Positions 17,782 through 26,710 of a DNA stretch of 64,000 bases are shown in pieces. This DNA is from Alkalihalobacillus sp. AL-G (lineage in GTDB: Bacteria; Bacillota; Bacilli; Bacillales; Fictibacillaceae), in assembly GCF_030643805.1 (NCBI RefSeq), contig NZ_CP094656.1, forward strand, positions 434,001 through 498,000, written 5' to 3'. The position numbers and the translations under genes are program-made. The notes under the pieces were generated by a model. It ran no database searches. It was not told the origin of the DNA and saw only the letters and a list, made by a program, of their open reading frames with translations. Every line of letters begins with the position of its first letter. Within the stretch, counting starts at the first letter, position 1.

Positions 17782-18114
17782 AAATTGATTGAAAAATGTT
17801 CCAATTCAGGTTAAACTAAAAGAAATCTATTTGGAAGAAAGGTTTCAGGTACCCTTTATGCCAACATTTACTTTGTAATGGACGAGAAATTGGATAGTTA
17901 CTCCATCGAGGCTGTTTTTAAATGATTAAACAGCTGAACGGGAGTAGTATGCCCATTTACCATTGCAAAGGAACGTAACAATAATCTGTAGTATGCAGAG
18001 GTTCCTATAACAAGGGGGACCTCTTTTTTATGTTCAAATTGAAAAAAACTCCATACTGCAAGGCCTCCAAATAGTCTGTTATGTTCCTTTATCCCAAAAT
18101 AGAGGTGAAGGAAA
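17782..18114. other. Non-coding interval with leader-like sequence
   Basis: From about 17880 the sequence looks like a structured leader that ends in a terminator at 17997-18030. CAGCTGAACGGGAGTAGTA recalls stem I of T-box leaders, but the AG-rich box and the TGG-containing antiterminator are missing. It may be a decayed leader or an unrelated RNA. No ORF is credible here. Confidence 0.35.
17997..18030 (+). terminator. Rho-independent terminator in the leader-like region
   Basis: AGAGGT pairs with ACCTCT, with GG/CC pairs inside, followed by six T. It lies about 85 bases before the next gene, so it could be an attenuator for that gene or the end of a short RNA. Confidence 0.65.
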
Positions 18115-18612
18115 ATGCAGATCGAACAATTAACCTGGAATTTAAATGAGTCGAATACAGAGACAACAGAACTACGCCATTGCAGCAATTGCGGAAAAAC
18201 AGTCCTTTTTACAGATACAAGGATCCGCAGACATAATGCGAACGGAAAGAATATATACCGTTTTGCAATTTATAAATGTGAAAAAAACCATACGTGGAAT
18301 AAGAAGCTAGAGAGTTACCGATCGTATTCGGGCCATGCAAGAGTCATAGAAGAACGAAATACGGAGACTAACGAACATACAAAACTACCTATCCGAAAAT
18401 ATTTGGGAGAGGGTGCAGAACAAATTCAAATTACCCTTGAAGAGGTCAAAGGAAAATTTCGCCTCGATAAAATTCTTTCAGAACATACAGGGGAGTGGAG
18501 TCGGACAGAAATCGCAGGACGGATCATGGAAGGAAAGATCCTCGTCAACGACCGTACAACAAAACCAGCAACTAAATTAAAAAAATCTGATAAAATCACG
18601 ATACTTTTATAA
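18115..18612 (+). CDS. Zinc-ribbon protein with C-terminal S4 RNA-binding domain
   Basis: This 165-residue protein has two parts. The N-terminal half carries a zinc-ribbon-like motif, CSNCGKTV at about 23-30 and KCEKNHTW later. The C-terminal 50 residues are an S4 domain: FRLDKILSEHTGEWSRTEIA then GRIMEGKILVNDRTTKPATK and KKSDKITILL. S4 domains bind structured RNA, as in rRNA-modifying and tRNA-related proteins. I do not know a named family with this order. GAGGTGAAGG precedes the ATG. A terminator lies upstream and another downstream, so it is a single-gene unit. Confidence 0.75.
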   Translation: MQIEQLTWNLNESNTETTELRHCSNCGKTVLFTDTRIRRHNANGKNIYRFAIYKCEKNHTWNKKLESYRSYSGHARVIEERNTETNEHTKLPIRKYLGEGAEQIQITLEEVKGKFRLDKILSEHTGEWSRTEIAGRIMEGKILVNDRTTKPATKLKKSDKITILL

Positions 18613-18613
18613 A

Positions 18614-18650
18614 ACAAAGAGCTCTTAGCAATCAATCGCTAGGAGCTTTT
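18614..18650 (+). terminator. Rho-independent terminator
   Basis: AAGAGCTCTTAGC pairs with GCTAGGAGCTTTT around AATCAATC. It is similar in sequence to the terminator at 15382-15418. Confidence 0.7.
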
Positions 18651-18677
18651 GACGTGAATGGGGGTTTTGCAGGTAAG

Positions 18678-18798
18678 GTTCGGCGATAATGAATGGAAGT
18701 TCAGCGTTTAGGCATCAAAGTTCAGCGTTTAGGTGCCAAAATTCAGCGCATAGGTGCGAAAGTCCAGCGTTCAGGCTTAAAACTTCGACGTACTAAAG
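18678..18798. repeat. 21-bp tandem repeat (about five units)
   Basis: Units start at 18678, 18699, 18720, 18741 and 18762, with a degraded unit at 18783. The consensus is GTTCAGCGTTTAGGTGCCAAA, and units 2 to 5 differ at a few bases. From an ATG at 18693 the plus strand stays open to 18830 and reads as a heptad peptide repeat VQRLGAK (45 codons). No ribosome binding site precedes that ATG. Confidence 0.8.
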
Positions 18799-19095
18799 CA
18801 TTTGCCCACCTCCGACGTACCGTTTTATAAAGAATTCCTACCTCAACACTCTCTATAATTCTCAGAACAATCAGACTTCTGGAATTCACCGCTTTTCCAA
18901 CTTCCAAATTAATGGTTGAGAGAGTCTTAGAGAGGTTCAGAGAGTATGAGACACACCTATTTGGAAATGTAACCGTTTCCACTAACTATCTCGCCCATAT
19001 GCACCCGACTTACCTGAAAACCCTTGAAGTAATATTTGAGAATGTTACGATGGAAAACGTTGAAAACAGAGACGGACCTACAGGAGTGTATTTAT
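18799..19095. other. Leader region upstream of proC
   Basis: No T-box, promoter or other known regulatory element could be recognised with confidence. A Purine-rich stretch with repeated GAGAG (about 18915-18950) is seen. Together with the tandem repeats, 18613-19095 is non-coding. Confidence 0.4.
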
Positions 19096-19938
19096 TTGTT
19101 AAAAAAACGTATCGCCTTTCTAGGTGCAGGAAATATGGCTGAAGCAATGATTTCTGGGATTGTTGAATCGGAAAAATTGGATCCTAGTCAAATCGTTGTG
19201 ACAAACCGTAGCAACCACGAACGTTTAAACGAATTGAAAGCGAAATATGACATTCAAGCAGTAACGAAAGATCAATTGGATTATTCAGCAATCGATGTAT
19301 TTATTCTGGCGATGAAGCCGAAAGACATCGAATCTGTTTTAGAGGATATAAAAGAGCGAATCGAGCCGAATCAGCTGCTCATTTCCGTGTTAGCTGGAAT
19401 CTCTACTACTTATATGGAAGAAATGTTGAACGATCAGCAGCAGGCGATCCGCGTAATGCCGAACACATCAAGTATGTTGAGAGAATCGGCAACAGCCATC
19501 TCACCAGGTAAACATGTGACAATGGACCAAGTGCTTGTCGCAAAAGAATTAATGAAGTGCATCGGAGAAGCATACATTATCGAAGAAGATAAAATGGACA
19601 TTTTCACTGGAATTGCCGGAAGCGGTCCAGCTTACTTTTATAACCTAATGGAACATATTGAAGAAACAGGAAAGCAAGGCGGATTGGATCGTGAAACAGC
19701 AAGGAGCATTGGCGCACAAACGATTCTGGGTGCTGCCAAAATGATCCTCGAACAAGAGGAAACACCGACAGAACTAAGAGAAAATGTGACCTCGCCGAAT
19801 GGAACGACAGCGGCTGGCCTACAAGCATTAGACGAAAATGGTGGTGGAGAAGCGATTGCTGCAGCGATCAATGGCGCAGCCTCTCGCTCAAAAGAAATCA
19901 GTGAAGAACTAGAAAAGAAACCAGTCCTTTCAAAATAA
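19096..19938 (+). CDS. proC: Pyrroline-5-carboxylate reductase
   Basis: This catalyses the last step of proline synthesis, NAD(P)H reduction of pyrroline-5-carboxylate. The 280-residue protein has the Rossmann loop IAFLGAGNMAEAMISG at the N-terminus, VLAGIS and VMPNTSS in the middle, and the C-terminal helical dimerisation domain with GSGPAYFYNLME and VTSPNGTTAAGL. TTG at 19096 is the best start: CAGGAG lies nine bases before it and the protein then has the normal family length. Upstream in-frame ATG codons would add a tail unlike ProC. The order proC-proB-proA is an operon. Confidence 0.95.
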   Translation: MLKKRIAFLGAGNMAEAMISGIVESEKLDPSQIVVTNRSNHERLNELKAKYDIQAVTKDQLDYSAIDVFILAMKPKDIESVLEDIKERIEPNQLLISVLAGISTTYMEEMLNDQQQAIRVMPNTSSMLRESATAISPGKHVTMDQVLVAKELMKCIGEAYIIEEDKMDIFTGIAGSGPAYFYNLMEHIEETGKQGGLDRETARSIGAQTILGAAKMILEQEETPTELRENVTSPNGTTAAGLQALDENGGGEAIAAAINGAASRSKEISEELEKKPVLSK

Positions 19939-20002
19939 ACCTTCAAAATGAAGCAATCGATACAGCTAATGAACTAGATAAAAAGCAATTAGGAGTGATG
20001 AA

Positions 20003-21136
20003 GTGACACTAAGTACAGATAAGAAACGAATCGTCATTAAAATAGGAAGCAGCTCATTAACGAGCATGAACGGTGAAGTAAGCCGGAGAAAGCTCGAAAA
20101 ACTCGTTGATGAAGTCGTGAAAATTAAGGACGATGGCCATGAAGTGTTGCTCGTATCCTCTGGAGCAGTAGCAGCAGGATATCGTAAGCTAGGATGTCTT
20201 TCCCGTCCGGAAGAATTACCAGAAAAGCAAGCGGCAGCATCCATCGGGCAAGGTCTGCTCATTGAAACATACTCAGACCTGTTCATCTCCCATGGCTATG
20301 TCGCATCGCAAATCCTGATCACACGCAGCGATTTTTCCGATGAGAACCGGTACAACAACTCAAGAAGTACGATCAATGTGTTGCTAGAACGCGGTATTAT
20401 TCCGATCGTCAATGAGAATGACACGATTACGATGGATTTCGAAAACTTCGGTGACAACGATACACTATCTGCGAAAGTAGCGGGTCTTGTCGATGCCGAC
20501 CAATTGATCATCCTTTCTGATATTGATGGGCTGTATGATGCAGACCCACGAAAGGACGCGAATGCAAAGCTTCTTGATGAGGTCAATGAAATTACGCCTG
20601 AGATCGAAGCAGCGGCAGGTGATCCGGGAAGCTCCGTCGGAACAGGCGGTATGAAGTCGAAGATCGACGCGTTCAAAATTGCGATGGCTTCTGGAATCAC
20701 TTCCTTTTTAGGAAAAGCAAGCACCCCGAACATTGTCTACGATGCCGTTTATCACAATGCAACAGGCACGTATTTTGAACTGCAGGAAGACACGGAAAAC
20801 CTCAATCAAAAGAAACAGTGGATCGCCTTCAATTCCGGTCCTGAAGGAGAAGTCACGATTGACCATAGCGCAAAGGAATCGATCCTTGATAGCGAAGAGA
20901 GTCTGGATCCTTCGAATGTCCACAGTGTAAAAGGGCGCTTTGAAAAAGGTGCAGTCGTACGAATTTTAGATTTATCCGGGGAAAAAATCGGCCTAGGAGT
21001 CGTCAATTATTCCTCAGACGCATTTGAACAGTTAATCAACCAAACCGACATTGATATGAAAAACTACGAAAAAGCAGCGGTCGAAAGCAAACATTTCGTC
21101 TGCCACTTGGATGCAGCTGTACCCGTAGGCGTGTAA
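20003..21136 (+). CDS. proB: Glutamate 5-kinase with PUA domain
   Basis: This is the first step of proline synthesis, phosphorylation of glutamate. The 377-residue protein has an N-terminal amino-acid kinase domain (RIVIKIGSSSLTS, VLLVSSGAVAAGYRKLG, VNENDTI, GTGGMKSKIDAFKIA) and a C-terminal PUA domain (about 280-377). Length is as expected. GTG at 20003 is preceded by AGGAGTGATGAA. It lies 24 bases upstream of proA. The kinase is normally feedback-inhibited by proline. Confidence 0.96.
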   Translation: MTLSTDKKRIVIKIGSSSLTSMNGEVSRRKLEKLVDEVVKIKDDGHEVLLVSSGAVAAGYRKLGCLSRPEELPEKQAAASIGQGLLIETYSDLFISHGYVASQILITRSDFSDENRYNNSRSTINVLLERGIIPIVNENDTITMDFENFGDNDTLSAKVAGLVDADQLIILSDIDGLYDADPRKDANAKLLDEVNEITPEIEAAAGDPGSSVGTGGMKSKIDAFKIAMASGITSFLGKASTPNIVYDAVYHNATGTYFELQEDTENLNQKKQWIAFNSGPEGEVTIDHSAKESILDSEESLDPSNVHSVKGRFEKGAVVRILDLSGEKIGLGVVNYSSDAFEQLINQTDIDMKNYEKAAVESKHFVCHLDAAVPVGV

Positions 21137-21160
21137 ACGAAAATCTATAGGAGGTCTTGG

Positions 21161-22426
21161 ATGACAACAGTAATGATGGAAAAAGTAAATGTAAAGGAAC
21201 AAGCGATAAAAGCAAAGAAAGCAGCAAAATCTTTATCCCTTTTAACGACAGAAGAAAAGAACGAAGCACTTCTGATACTCGCAAACACGTTAGAATCCAA
21301 CTATGAAACGATTTTAACCTCGAATGAAAAAGACTTGGAAAAAGGCCGCGAAAAAGGCTATGATGACGCATATATGGATCGCTTATCCCTTTCTAAGGAA
21401 CGAGTTTTCGAATTTGCACAAGGACTTCGCGAAGTGGCTGAACTTGACGATCCTACAGGAATCATCGACTCAGACTGGACACTTGAAAACGGATTGAACG
21501 TGCAAAAAGTGACCGTTCCACTCGGTGTCATCGGGATGATTTATGAGGCACGTCCGAACGTAACGGTGGATGCAACAGGGTTAGCACTTAAATCCGGTAA
21601 TGCGATCGTTTTAAAAGGTGGGTCTTCTGCCATCAATTCCAACAAAGCAATCGTTGAAGTGATGCACCGCGGGCTGGAAGAAACGAAGATCCCGAAAGAA
21701 GCGGTTCAATTCATCGCAAGTACTGACCGTGAAGCGACGCAACAACTCTTCACGATGAAAGAGCACATCGACGTATTGATTCCACGTGGAGGCGGCTCGT
21801 TGATCCAGGCAGTCGTAAACAACGCGACAGTGCCCGTATTGGAAACCGGAGTCGGCAATTGCCACATATATATCGATAAAGAGGCGGATGTGAAAAAAGC
21901 ACTCGATATACTCGTTAACGCAAAAACAGATCGCCCAGCTGTATGTAATGCAGTCGAAACGGCTATCGTTCATACAGAATGGCTAAAAGCTAATCAACAC
22001 GCATTGATCCAAGCGTTCAAAGAAAATGGGATCAAGGTTCACGGTGATGAAAAGGCTGTAAGACTCATCCCAGGCGCAGTACCAGCGAATGATGAAGACT
22101 GGGCTAATGAATATTTAAGCACGGATATCGCCGTCAAGACCGTAAACGATGTAATGGAAGCTGTTGACCACATTGAACAATACGGGACAAAACATTCAGA
22201 AGCGATCATCACAGAAAACAACGAGACAGCGGACATGTTCATGAAGCTCGTTGATGCGGCTGCGTTATATCACAATGCGTCAACTCGTTTCACAGACGGC
22301 AGCGCACTCGGATTCGGTGCAGAAATCGGAATTTCAACACAGAAATTACACGCACGCGGACCAATGGGCTTACCCGCACTCACTACAGTCAAATACAAAA
22401 TGAACGGAAACGGCCAGATTCGATAA
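21161..22426 (+). CDS. proA: Gamma-glutamyl phosphate reductase
   Basis: This reduces gamma-glutamyl phosphate to the semialdehyde with NADPH. The 421-residue aldehyde dehydrogenase-like protein has the expected motifs: PLGVIGMIYEARPNVTVDA, LKSGNAIVLKGGSSA, and the catalytic Cys in TDRPAVCNAVET. AGGAGG precedes the ATG by seven bases. A strong terminator follows, closing the proCBA operon. Confidence 0.97.
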   Translation: MTTVMMEKVNVKEQAIKAKKAAKSLSLLTTEEKNEALLILANTLESNYETILTSNEKDLEKGREKGYDDAYMDRLSLSKERVFEFAQGLREVAELDDPTGIIDSDWTLENGLNVQKVTVPLGVIGMIYEARPNVTVDATGLALKSGNAIVLKGGSSAINSNKAIVEVMHRGLEETKIPKEAVQFIASTDREATQQLFTMKEHIDVLIPRGGGSLIQAVVNNATVPVLETGVGNCHIYIDKEADVKKALDILVNAKTDRPAVCNAVETAIVHTEWLKANQHALIQAFKENGIKVHGDEKAVRLIPGAVPANDEDWANEYLSTDIAVKTVNDVMEAVDHIEQYGTKHSEAIITENNETADMFMKLVDAAALYHNASTRFTDGSALGFGAEIGISTQKLHARGPMGLPALTTVKYKMNGNGQIR

Positions 22427-22433
22427 AATAATA

Positions 22434-22477
22434 AACAAAAGCGCTTGGATAGCTGAGTCTACCCAAGCGTTTTTGTT
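22434..22477 (+). terminator. Rho-independent terminator of the pro operon
   Basis: AACAAAAGCGCTTGG pairs with CCAAGCGTTTTTGTT and T-rich bases are included in the arm. Confidence 0.85.
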
Positions 22478-22490
22478 AATTTCACCTTAA

Positions 22491-22523
22491 TTGGATGCCG
22501 AAAAATGAAAGCGGACTATAGTC
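22491..22523 (+). repeat. Dispersed repeat, GCGGACTATAGTC family, copy 2
   Basis: This matches the inverted sequence at 1784-1816, sharing the 13-mer GCGGACTATAGTC and about ten of the bases before it. The following 150 bases are non-coding. Confidence 0.65.
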
Positions 22524-22681
22524 ATCGATACAACCGCGTTTTGTCGGAACGATGCTGTGAAATTATGACTGATTTTCATCGATGGTTTTGCAATAGGAAG
22601 AACGATGACGATTATTTAATCTAGCAAATAACAAATAGCGACTATTTATACAAGATTTATGATGGTACCCCGAGTTCAGAT

Positions 22682-22885
22682 TTAGGGCTTATGTTTACGT
22701 TCAGTAGAAGAGTTATCTTTTGAGTCATGCTTTTCCTTTTCTTCTCTTATTTCCTCTTTTATATCCTCAAGTGGGAGATCATCAGTCGGCATTGCCTGCT
22801 CGTCAACATCCTTTTGCCTTTTCCTATCCTTTTTAAATTTTTCGGAGTTATTCTTTATCTTCGGACCTCTTGCATTGCGATCCAT
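22682..22885 (-). CDS. Small highly charged protein
   Basis: This 67-residue hydrophilic protein is rich in Lys, Asp and Glu and has no hydrophobic core, opening MDRNARGPKIKNNSEKF. TAAGGAGGAAAAACG precedes the ATG, which is a near-perfect ribosome binding site. The family is not recognised. Proteins of this kind in sporeformers can be spore or stress proteins, but nothing here shows that. Confidence 0.65.
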   Translation of the reverse strand: MDRNARGPKIKNNSEKFKKDRKRQKDVDEQAMPTDDLPLEDIKEEIREEKEKHDSKDNSSTERKHKP

Positions 22886-23068
22886 CGTTTTTCCTCCTTA
22901 TTTTTCGAATGTCTATCACTTGATTATTCCTATTCCCTGACTTTTGATGAGATAAACTGATACTGATATAGGGCTGTAAAAGTACTTATAGAGAATCCTT
23001 TTGTTTATCAGCCATTCCTTGTGCTACAATCAGATAAGAATTTTAGAGAGCGGAAGAAGGAAACATAT

Positions 23069-24460
23069 ATGTCAAAACGAGCGTTACCAGTTCAAAAGAA
23101 CGAGATCATCACCGTGACATTTGAAGACTTATCCCATGACGGTGCAGGGGTAGCCAAAGTCGATGGCTATACGCTTTTTGTACCAAGAGGACTTCCCGGC
23201 GAAGAAGCGAAAGTGAAAGTGATCAAAACGAAAAAAGGCTTCGGATTCGGAAAGCTTCTAGAGGTGACGAAAGAAAGCGAGCATCGGACAACACCACCGT
23301 GCCCGATTTTTAACCAATGTGGTGGATGCCAGCTTCAGCACCTGACTTATAAAGGGCAACTCGATTACAAACGAAAGCAAGTCCAGGACGTCATGGAACG
23401 GATTGGAAAACTTGAGGATGTGACGGTGCACCCTGTCCTCGGAATGGACGACCCGTGGCGCTACCGCAATAAAGCACAAGTCCCGGTCGGTGAGGAAGAA
23501 GGCGGACTGGTCACAGGCTTCTATCAAAAAGGAAGCCATCGAATCATTGATATGAAGGAATGCTTGATCCAGCAGGAAGCAAACGATCTTGTCGTTCAAA
23601 CGGTAAAAGAGATTGCAAACAAGTACGGGATTCGCGCTTATGATGAGCGTACCCATAAAGGAACACTCCGGCATGTCGTTGCCAAATACGGACAAAACAC
23701 GAAACAAATCATGGTCGTTCTCGTCACAAAAGGAAAAGAACTACCAAACAAGAAGAACATCATCGCCGATATCGTCGACCAAATTCCAGATGTCCGTTCA
23801 ATCGTACAAAACATCAACCCTAAAAAAACGAACGTCATTTTTGGAGATCAAACCCGCGTCCTCTGGGGAGAAGAGTATATCTACGACTCAATCGGCGACA
23901 TTCAATTTGCTATTTCGGCTCGTTCCTTTTATCAAGTCAACCCAGCACAAACGAAAGTGCTCTATGATAAAGCGCTGGAATATGCACAGCTTGAAGGAAA
24001 TGAAACGGTGATCGATGCATACTGCGGAATCGGTACCATTTCACTGTTCTTAGCCCAAAAAGCAAACAAAGTATACGGGGTTGAGATTGTTCCAGAAGCG
24101 ATAGAAGATGCAAAGCGAAATGCAGAACTGAACGGAATGACAAACGTAGAATTTGAGGTAGGGGAAGCGGAAACAATCATCCCAGCCTGGAATGAAAAAG
24201 GGATTAAAGCAGACACCATCGTCGTAGACCCACCACGAAAAGGCTGCGATGAAACCCTGCTCAATACGATCCTGGACATGAAACCGAACCGGGTCGTCTA
24301 CGTATCCTGCAATCCAGCAACCCTAGCCCGAGACCTCGCCATCCTCGAACAGGGCGGCTACAAAACCGAAAAAATCCAACCCGTCGACATGTTCCCGCAT
24401 ACGACGCACGTCGAGTGCGTTTCGCAATTAGTTTTAAAAGAAGCAGCAAGTCCCGAATAG
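23069..24460 (+). CDS. rlmD: 23S rRNA (uracil-C5)-methyltransferase, TrmA/RlmCD family with TRAM domain
   Basis: This 463-residue SAM-dependent enzyme makes m5U in 23S rRNA. An N-terminal TRAM domain (about 1-65, [20 protein letters not shown]) is followed by the iron-sulfur Cys cluster [15 protein letters not shown], then the methyltransferase domain with [33 protein letters not shown] and [13 protein letters not shown] carrying the catalytic Cys. Bacillus has a bifunctional RlmCD, so one protein may cover two sites. The ATG at 23069 is preferred because AGAAGG lies upstream; the ORF extends further without a ribosome binding site. Confidence 0.93.
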   Translation: MSKRALPVQKNEIITVTFEDLSHDGAGVAKVDGYTLFVPRGLPGEEAKVKVIKTKKGFGFGKLLEVTKESEHRTTPPCPIFNQCGGCQLQHLTYKGQLDYKRKQVQDVMERIGKLEDVTVHPVLGMDDPWRYRNKAQVPVGEEEGGLVTGFYQKGSHRIIDMKECLIQQEANDLVVQTVKEIANKYGIRAYDERTHKGTLRHVVAKYGQNTKQIMVVLVTKGKELPNKKNIIADIVDQIPDVRSIVQNINPKKTNVIFGDQTRVLWGEEYIYDSIGDIQFAISARSFYQVNPAQTKVLYDKALEYAQLEGNETVIDAYCGIGTISLFLAQKANKVYGVEIVPEAIEDAKRNAELNGMTNVEFEVGEAETIIPAWNEKGIKADTIVVDPPRKGCDETLLNTILDMKPNRVVYVSCNPATLARDLAILEQGGYKTEKIQPVDMFPHTTHVECVSQLVLKEAASPE

Positions 24461-24484
24461 GGGAATCTTGCTGCTTGTTATTTT
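24441..24484 (+). terminator. Rho-independent terminator
   Basis: AAGCAGCAAG pairs with CTTGCTGCTT, with TCCC/GGGA inside, followed by T-rich bases. The 5' arm overlaps the last codons of the methyltransferase. Confidence 0.7.
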
Positions 24485-24681
24485 ATTTATGGAGCAAAAA
24501 ACGACAGTGATTTTGATACTGCTGTCATTTTACTTCAATACGCTACAATTTATTAAAAAGGCATGAATTTATAAAACAATCAGGCACGTTTATAGAATAA
24601 ACTTAGAATCATTAAAACTAATAAAAATTTAAAGAGATATCAACGACATTGAACTGCCCCCTGTCAAGTAATAAAAATGAT

Positions 24682-25543
24682 TTAAGCGGCTTTAGCCCTA
24701 TATTCCAAAGGGCTGAGGCCGTTTAGTCGTTTTTGGTATCTTTCCTGGTTATAAAATTGTATGTACTCATCCACCGCAAAAGAAAGGCCTTCAAATGTTT
24801 CATATTTATGTAAATAATACTTCTCACATTTGAGTACTCCCCAAAATGATTCCATCGGTCCATTATCAATACATTTACCCACAAGTGACATTATGTGTCA
24901 TTTCTGCTTTGACGATCCTTCGTCTAAATCCATGAGAAGTGTACTGGAACCCACGGTCACTATGAATAAGTGGATGGTCTTCACCGAATATTTCTGTGGC
25001 TTGGTCCAAGGTCTTGAATACAAGGTGATTATTGGAATGTCCTAGAACATAGCTAACAATGCATCCATTATATAGATCAAGAATGGCACTCAAATACGCC
25101 TTCTTGGTTGTACCATATTTAAATTCTGTTACATCTGTTACCCATTTTTCATTTGGGTTATTTGCAATGAATTCACGGTTTAGTACATTCTCTGTGATAT
25201 GTTGTGGCGTAGAGTGTTTATACCGTTTTCTTTTTTTCCGAATGACAGATTGTATTCCGCAAATCTTCATCAGTCGATAAATTCGCTTGTGGTTAAAAGT
25301 CTGACCGAACGTTCGATTCATATTTAACGTCATTCGACGATAACGGTAGATGCCATCTACTTTCTCATGCAGGGATCTCATCTCTGTGACTATTTTTTCG
25401 TTTTGTAGTTCCCGGGTGGAAGGAATTCGATTCAACCATTTATAGTAAGCAGATCGGGCAATCCCTGCTATCTCACAGAGTAGGGTAAGGACAAAGCCCT
25501 CTGCCTCATGAAGCTCCTGAATAGCGACATATTTATCTTCCAA
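24682..25543 (-). pseudogene. IS3-family transposase OrfB, frameshifted
   Basis: This is the DDE integrase of an IS3-family element. The first part (222 residues from 25543) has the rve domain with WVTDVTEF (first Asp) and IHSDRGFQYTSHG (second Asp). The last part (24682-24891) holds the final Glu in NGPMESFWGVLKCE. The two parts are in different frames; the switch lies near 24890. IS3 programmed frameshifts occur between orfA and orfB, not here, so this is a mutation. Confidence 0.85.
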
Positions 25544-25554
25544 TCGTATTTGAC

Positions 25555-26235
25555 TTAATTTTGCCTCCTTTCGATCTCCTCTAACTTTTTTAAGAATAAG
25601 TTTTCTGCGCGTAACCGTTCATTTTCTCTTTCAAGTTTCTTCATCTCTAATTTCACTTTTTCTTCTGGTGAAAGTTCAGCTTCTCCCTTATTCCTACCTC
25701 GTTTGTCCTTAAGGGCTTCTTCTCCGCCATCCGCATACTTCTTCACCCATTGGTATACTTGCTGATAGGAGACGTCATACACTTCTGCCGTCTTGTGATA
25801 ATCTTTCCCATTCTCCAAGCAGTATAAAGCAATTTGTATGCGTTCTTCCCACGTCGTCTTTTTTCCCTTAGTCATAGAGCTCGTCCTTTCTTTAGACGCA
25901 TCTCTTAATTCCCTAAGACTAGTATACTGGTAAATCCATCGATGGAGAACGGATGTACTTGAGATTTCATACCTCTGAACAATCTCATTTTGAGAATATG
26001 TACCTGACAGATATTCGCTCACAGCTGCTTCTTTAAGTAATTTAGAATATCGTTTCCATGATTTTGATTTTTCTAAACCCTCTATTCCATTTTTCCCATA
26101 TTGCTTAATCCATTTCTTCAATGATGTTTTGGTAATTTGAAACCTCGAACAGAGCTCTAGAATGGACTCCTCTCGATTTTCATAGGCAAGCAAAACCTCA
26201 TACTTGAACTCTTTGGAATACCGTTTATTAGACAT
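25555..26235 (-). CDS. IS3-family transposase OrfA (two helix-turn-helix domains)
   Basis: This is the 226-residue DNA-binding partner of OrfB. It has two helix-turn-helix units (SILELCSRFQITKTSLKKWI near 25-44 and KDYHKTAEVYDVSYQQVYQW near 147-166). A C-terminal leucine-zipper-like coil (VKLEMKKLERENERLRAEN) follows. orfB is in the -1 frame relative to orfA and begins 11 bases after its stop. The ATG follows AGGGGGAG, which lies inside a large hairpin at the end of the element. Confidence 0.9.
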   Translation of the reverse strand: MSNKRYSKEFKYEVLLAYENREESILELCSRFQITKTSLKKWIKQYGKNGIEGLEKSKSWKRYSKLLKEAAVSEYLSGTYSQNEIVQRYEISSTSVLHRWIYQYTSLRELRDASKERTSSMTKGKKTTWEERIQIALYCLENGKDYHKTAEVYDVSYQQVYQWVKKYADGGEEALKDKRGRNKGEAELSPEEKVKLEMKKLERENERLRAENLFLKKLEEIERRQN

Positions 26236-26240
26236 AAAAA

Positions 26241-26297
26241 GCTCCCCCTAAGGTAAAACAGATTTTTATTTTTTAATCTGTCTACCTAAGGGGGAGC
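26241..26297 (-). promoter_or_regulatory. Hairpin at the IS right end that masks the orfA ribosome binding site
   Basis: On the minus strand GCTCCCCCTTAGGTA (5' arm) pairs with TACCTTAGGGGGAGC (3' arm) with one mismatch, and ACAGATT pairs with AATCTGT inside. The 3' arm contains the AGGGGGAG of orfA and is followed by TTTTT and the ATG. Transcripts entering from outside would fold it, giving both a terminator and a hidden ribosome binding site. Confidence 0.7.
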
Positions 26298-26303
26298 ATA
26301 TCA

Positions 26304-26710
26304 CATAGGGATATCTCTTTCTTGTATTTTTGGAGGAATTTTACAATAATTTGTCGAAGTAGCTTTTAAGAAAAGTCACTATTTTTTTGGTGTTCATATA
26401 AATTCGATTATCTGAACAAGATTGTAGACAAAAATTGTCTTAAGCAAACGGTCTAGATTGTGAAACAACTCTTTTATTACGTAGTAGACTCTTACTGTGC
26501 AACATACTAAAAGCTACCATATTCGGAAAGTAATAGTTCCACCAGCAAAGCCCCTTTAAAAAGGGGTTTTTTCCCTGCGTAAACACAAACTTCGGTCTGA
26601 AGATAGAAACAATATTTAACAACAGTCTCAATTTCTGAATGTGATTTATTACAAAAATTGTGAAAATTTGATATGATCAAACATACTAATACTAAGAAAG
26701 CAGGAACTCT
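26304..26710. other. Non-coding interval after the IS element
   Basis: This AT-rich stretch of 407 bases has no credible ORF. It carries a terminator hairpin at 26551-26572 and then about 140 bases that should contain the promoter of the next gene. Confidence 0.45.
26551..26572 (+). terminator. Rho-independent terminator
   Basis: CCCCTTT pairs with AAAGGGG around AA, followed by TTTTTT. The gene it once ended is not visible. Confidence 0.7.

Larger units (their letters stand above)
24650..26303 (-). mobile_element. IS3-family insertion sequence (IS150-like)
   Basis: The element is about 1654 bp. The ends TGAACTGCCCCCTG (left) and TGATATGCTCCCCC (right, minus strand) are imperfect inverted repeats starting TG. 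CAT occurs directly outside both ends as a three-base target duplication. It carries orfA and orfB in the usual order on the minus strand, but orfB is frameshifted, so this copy is probably inactive. Confidence 0.85.

Noticed and set aside
17880-18030. A T-box riboswitch
   Set aside because: Only a GGGAGTAGTA-like segment fits. The AG-rich box and the TGG-containing antiterminator are absent.
18678-18798. A CRISPR array
   Set aside because: The 21-bp units follow each other without spacers and no cas gene is present.
18912-19142. A 76-codon frame overlapping the start of proC
   Set aside because: It is in another frame, resembles no family, and ends inside proC.
22727-22960. A 77-codon plus-strand hydrophobic frame
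   Set aside because: It is the complement of the small charged gene on the minus strand, which has a near-perfect ribosome binding site.
24682-25543. Programmed frameshifting to rescue orfB
   Set aside because: The frame switch is late in orfB, not at the orfA-orfB border, and no slippery heptamer is seen there.
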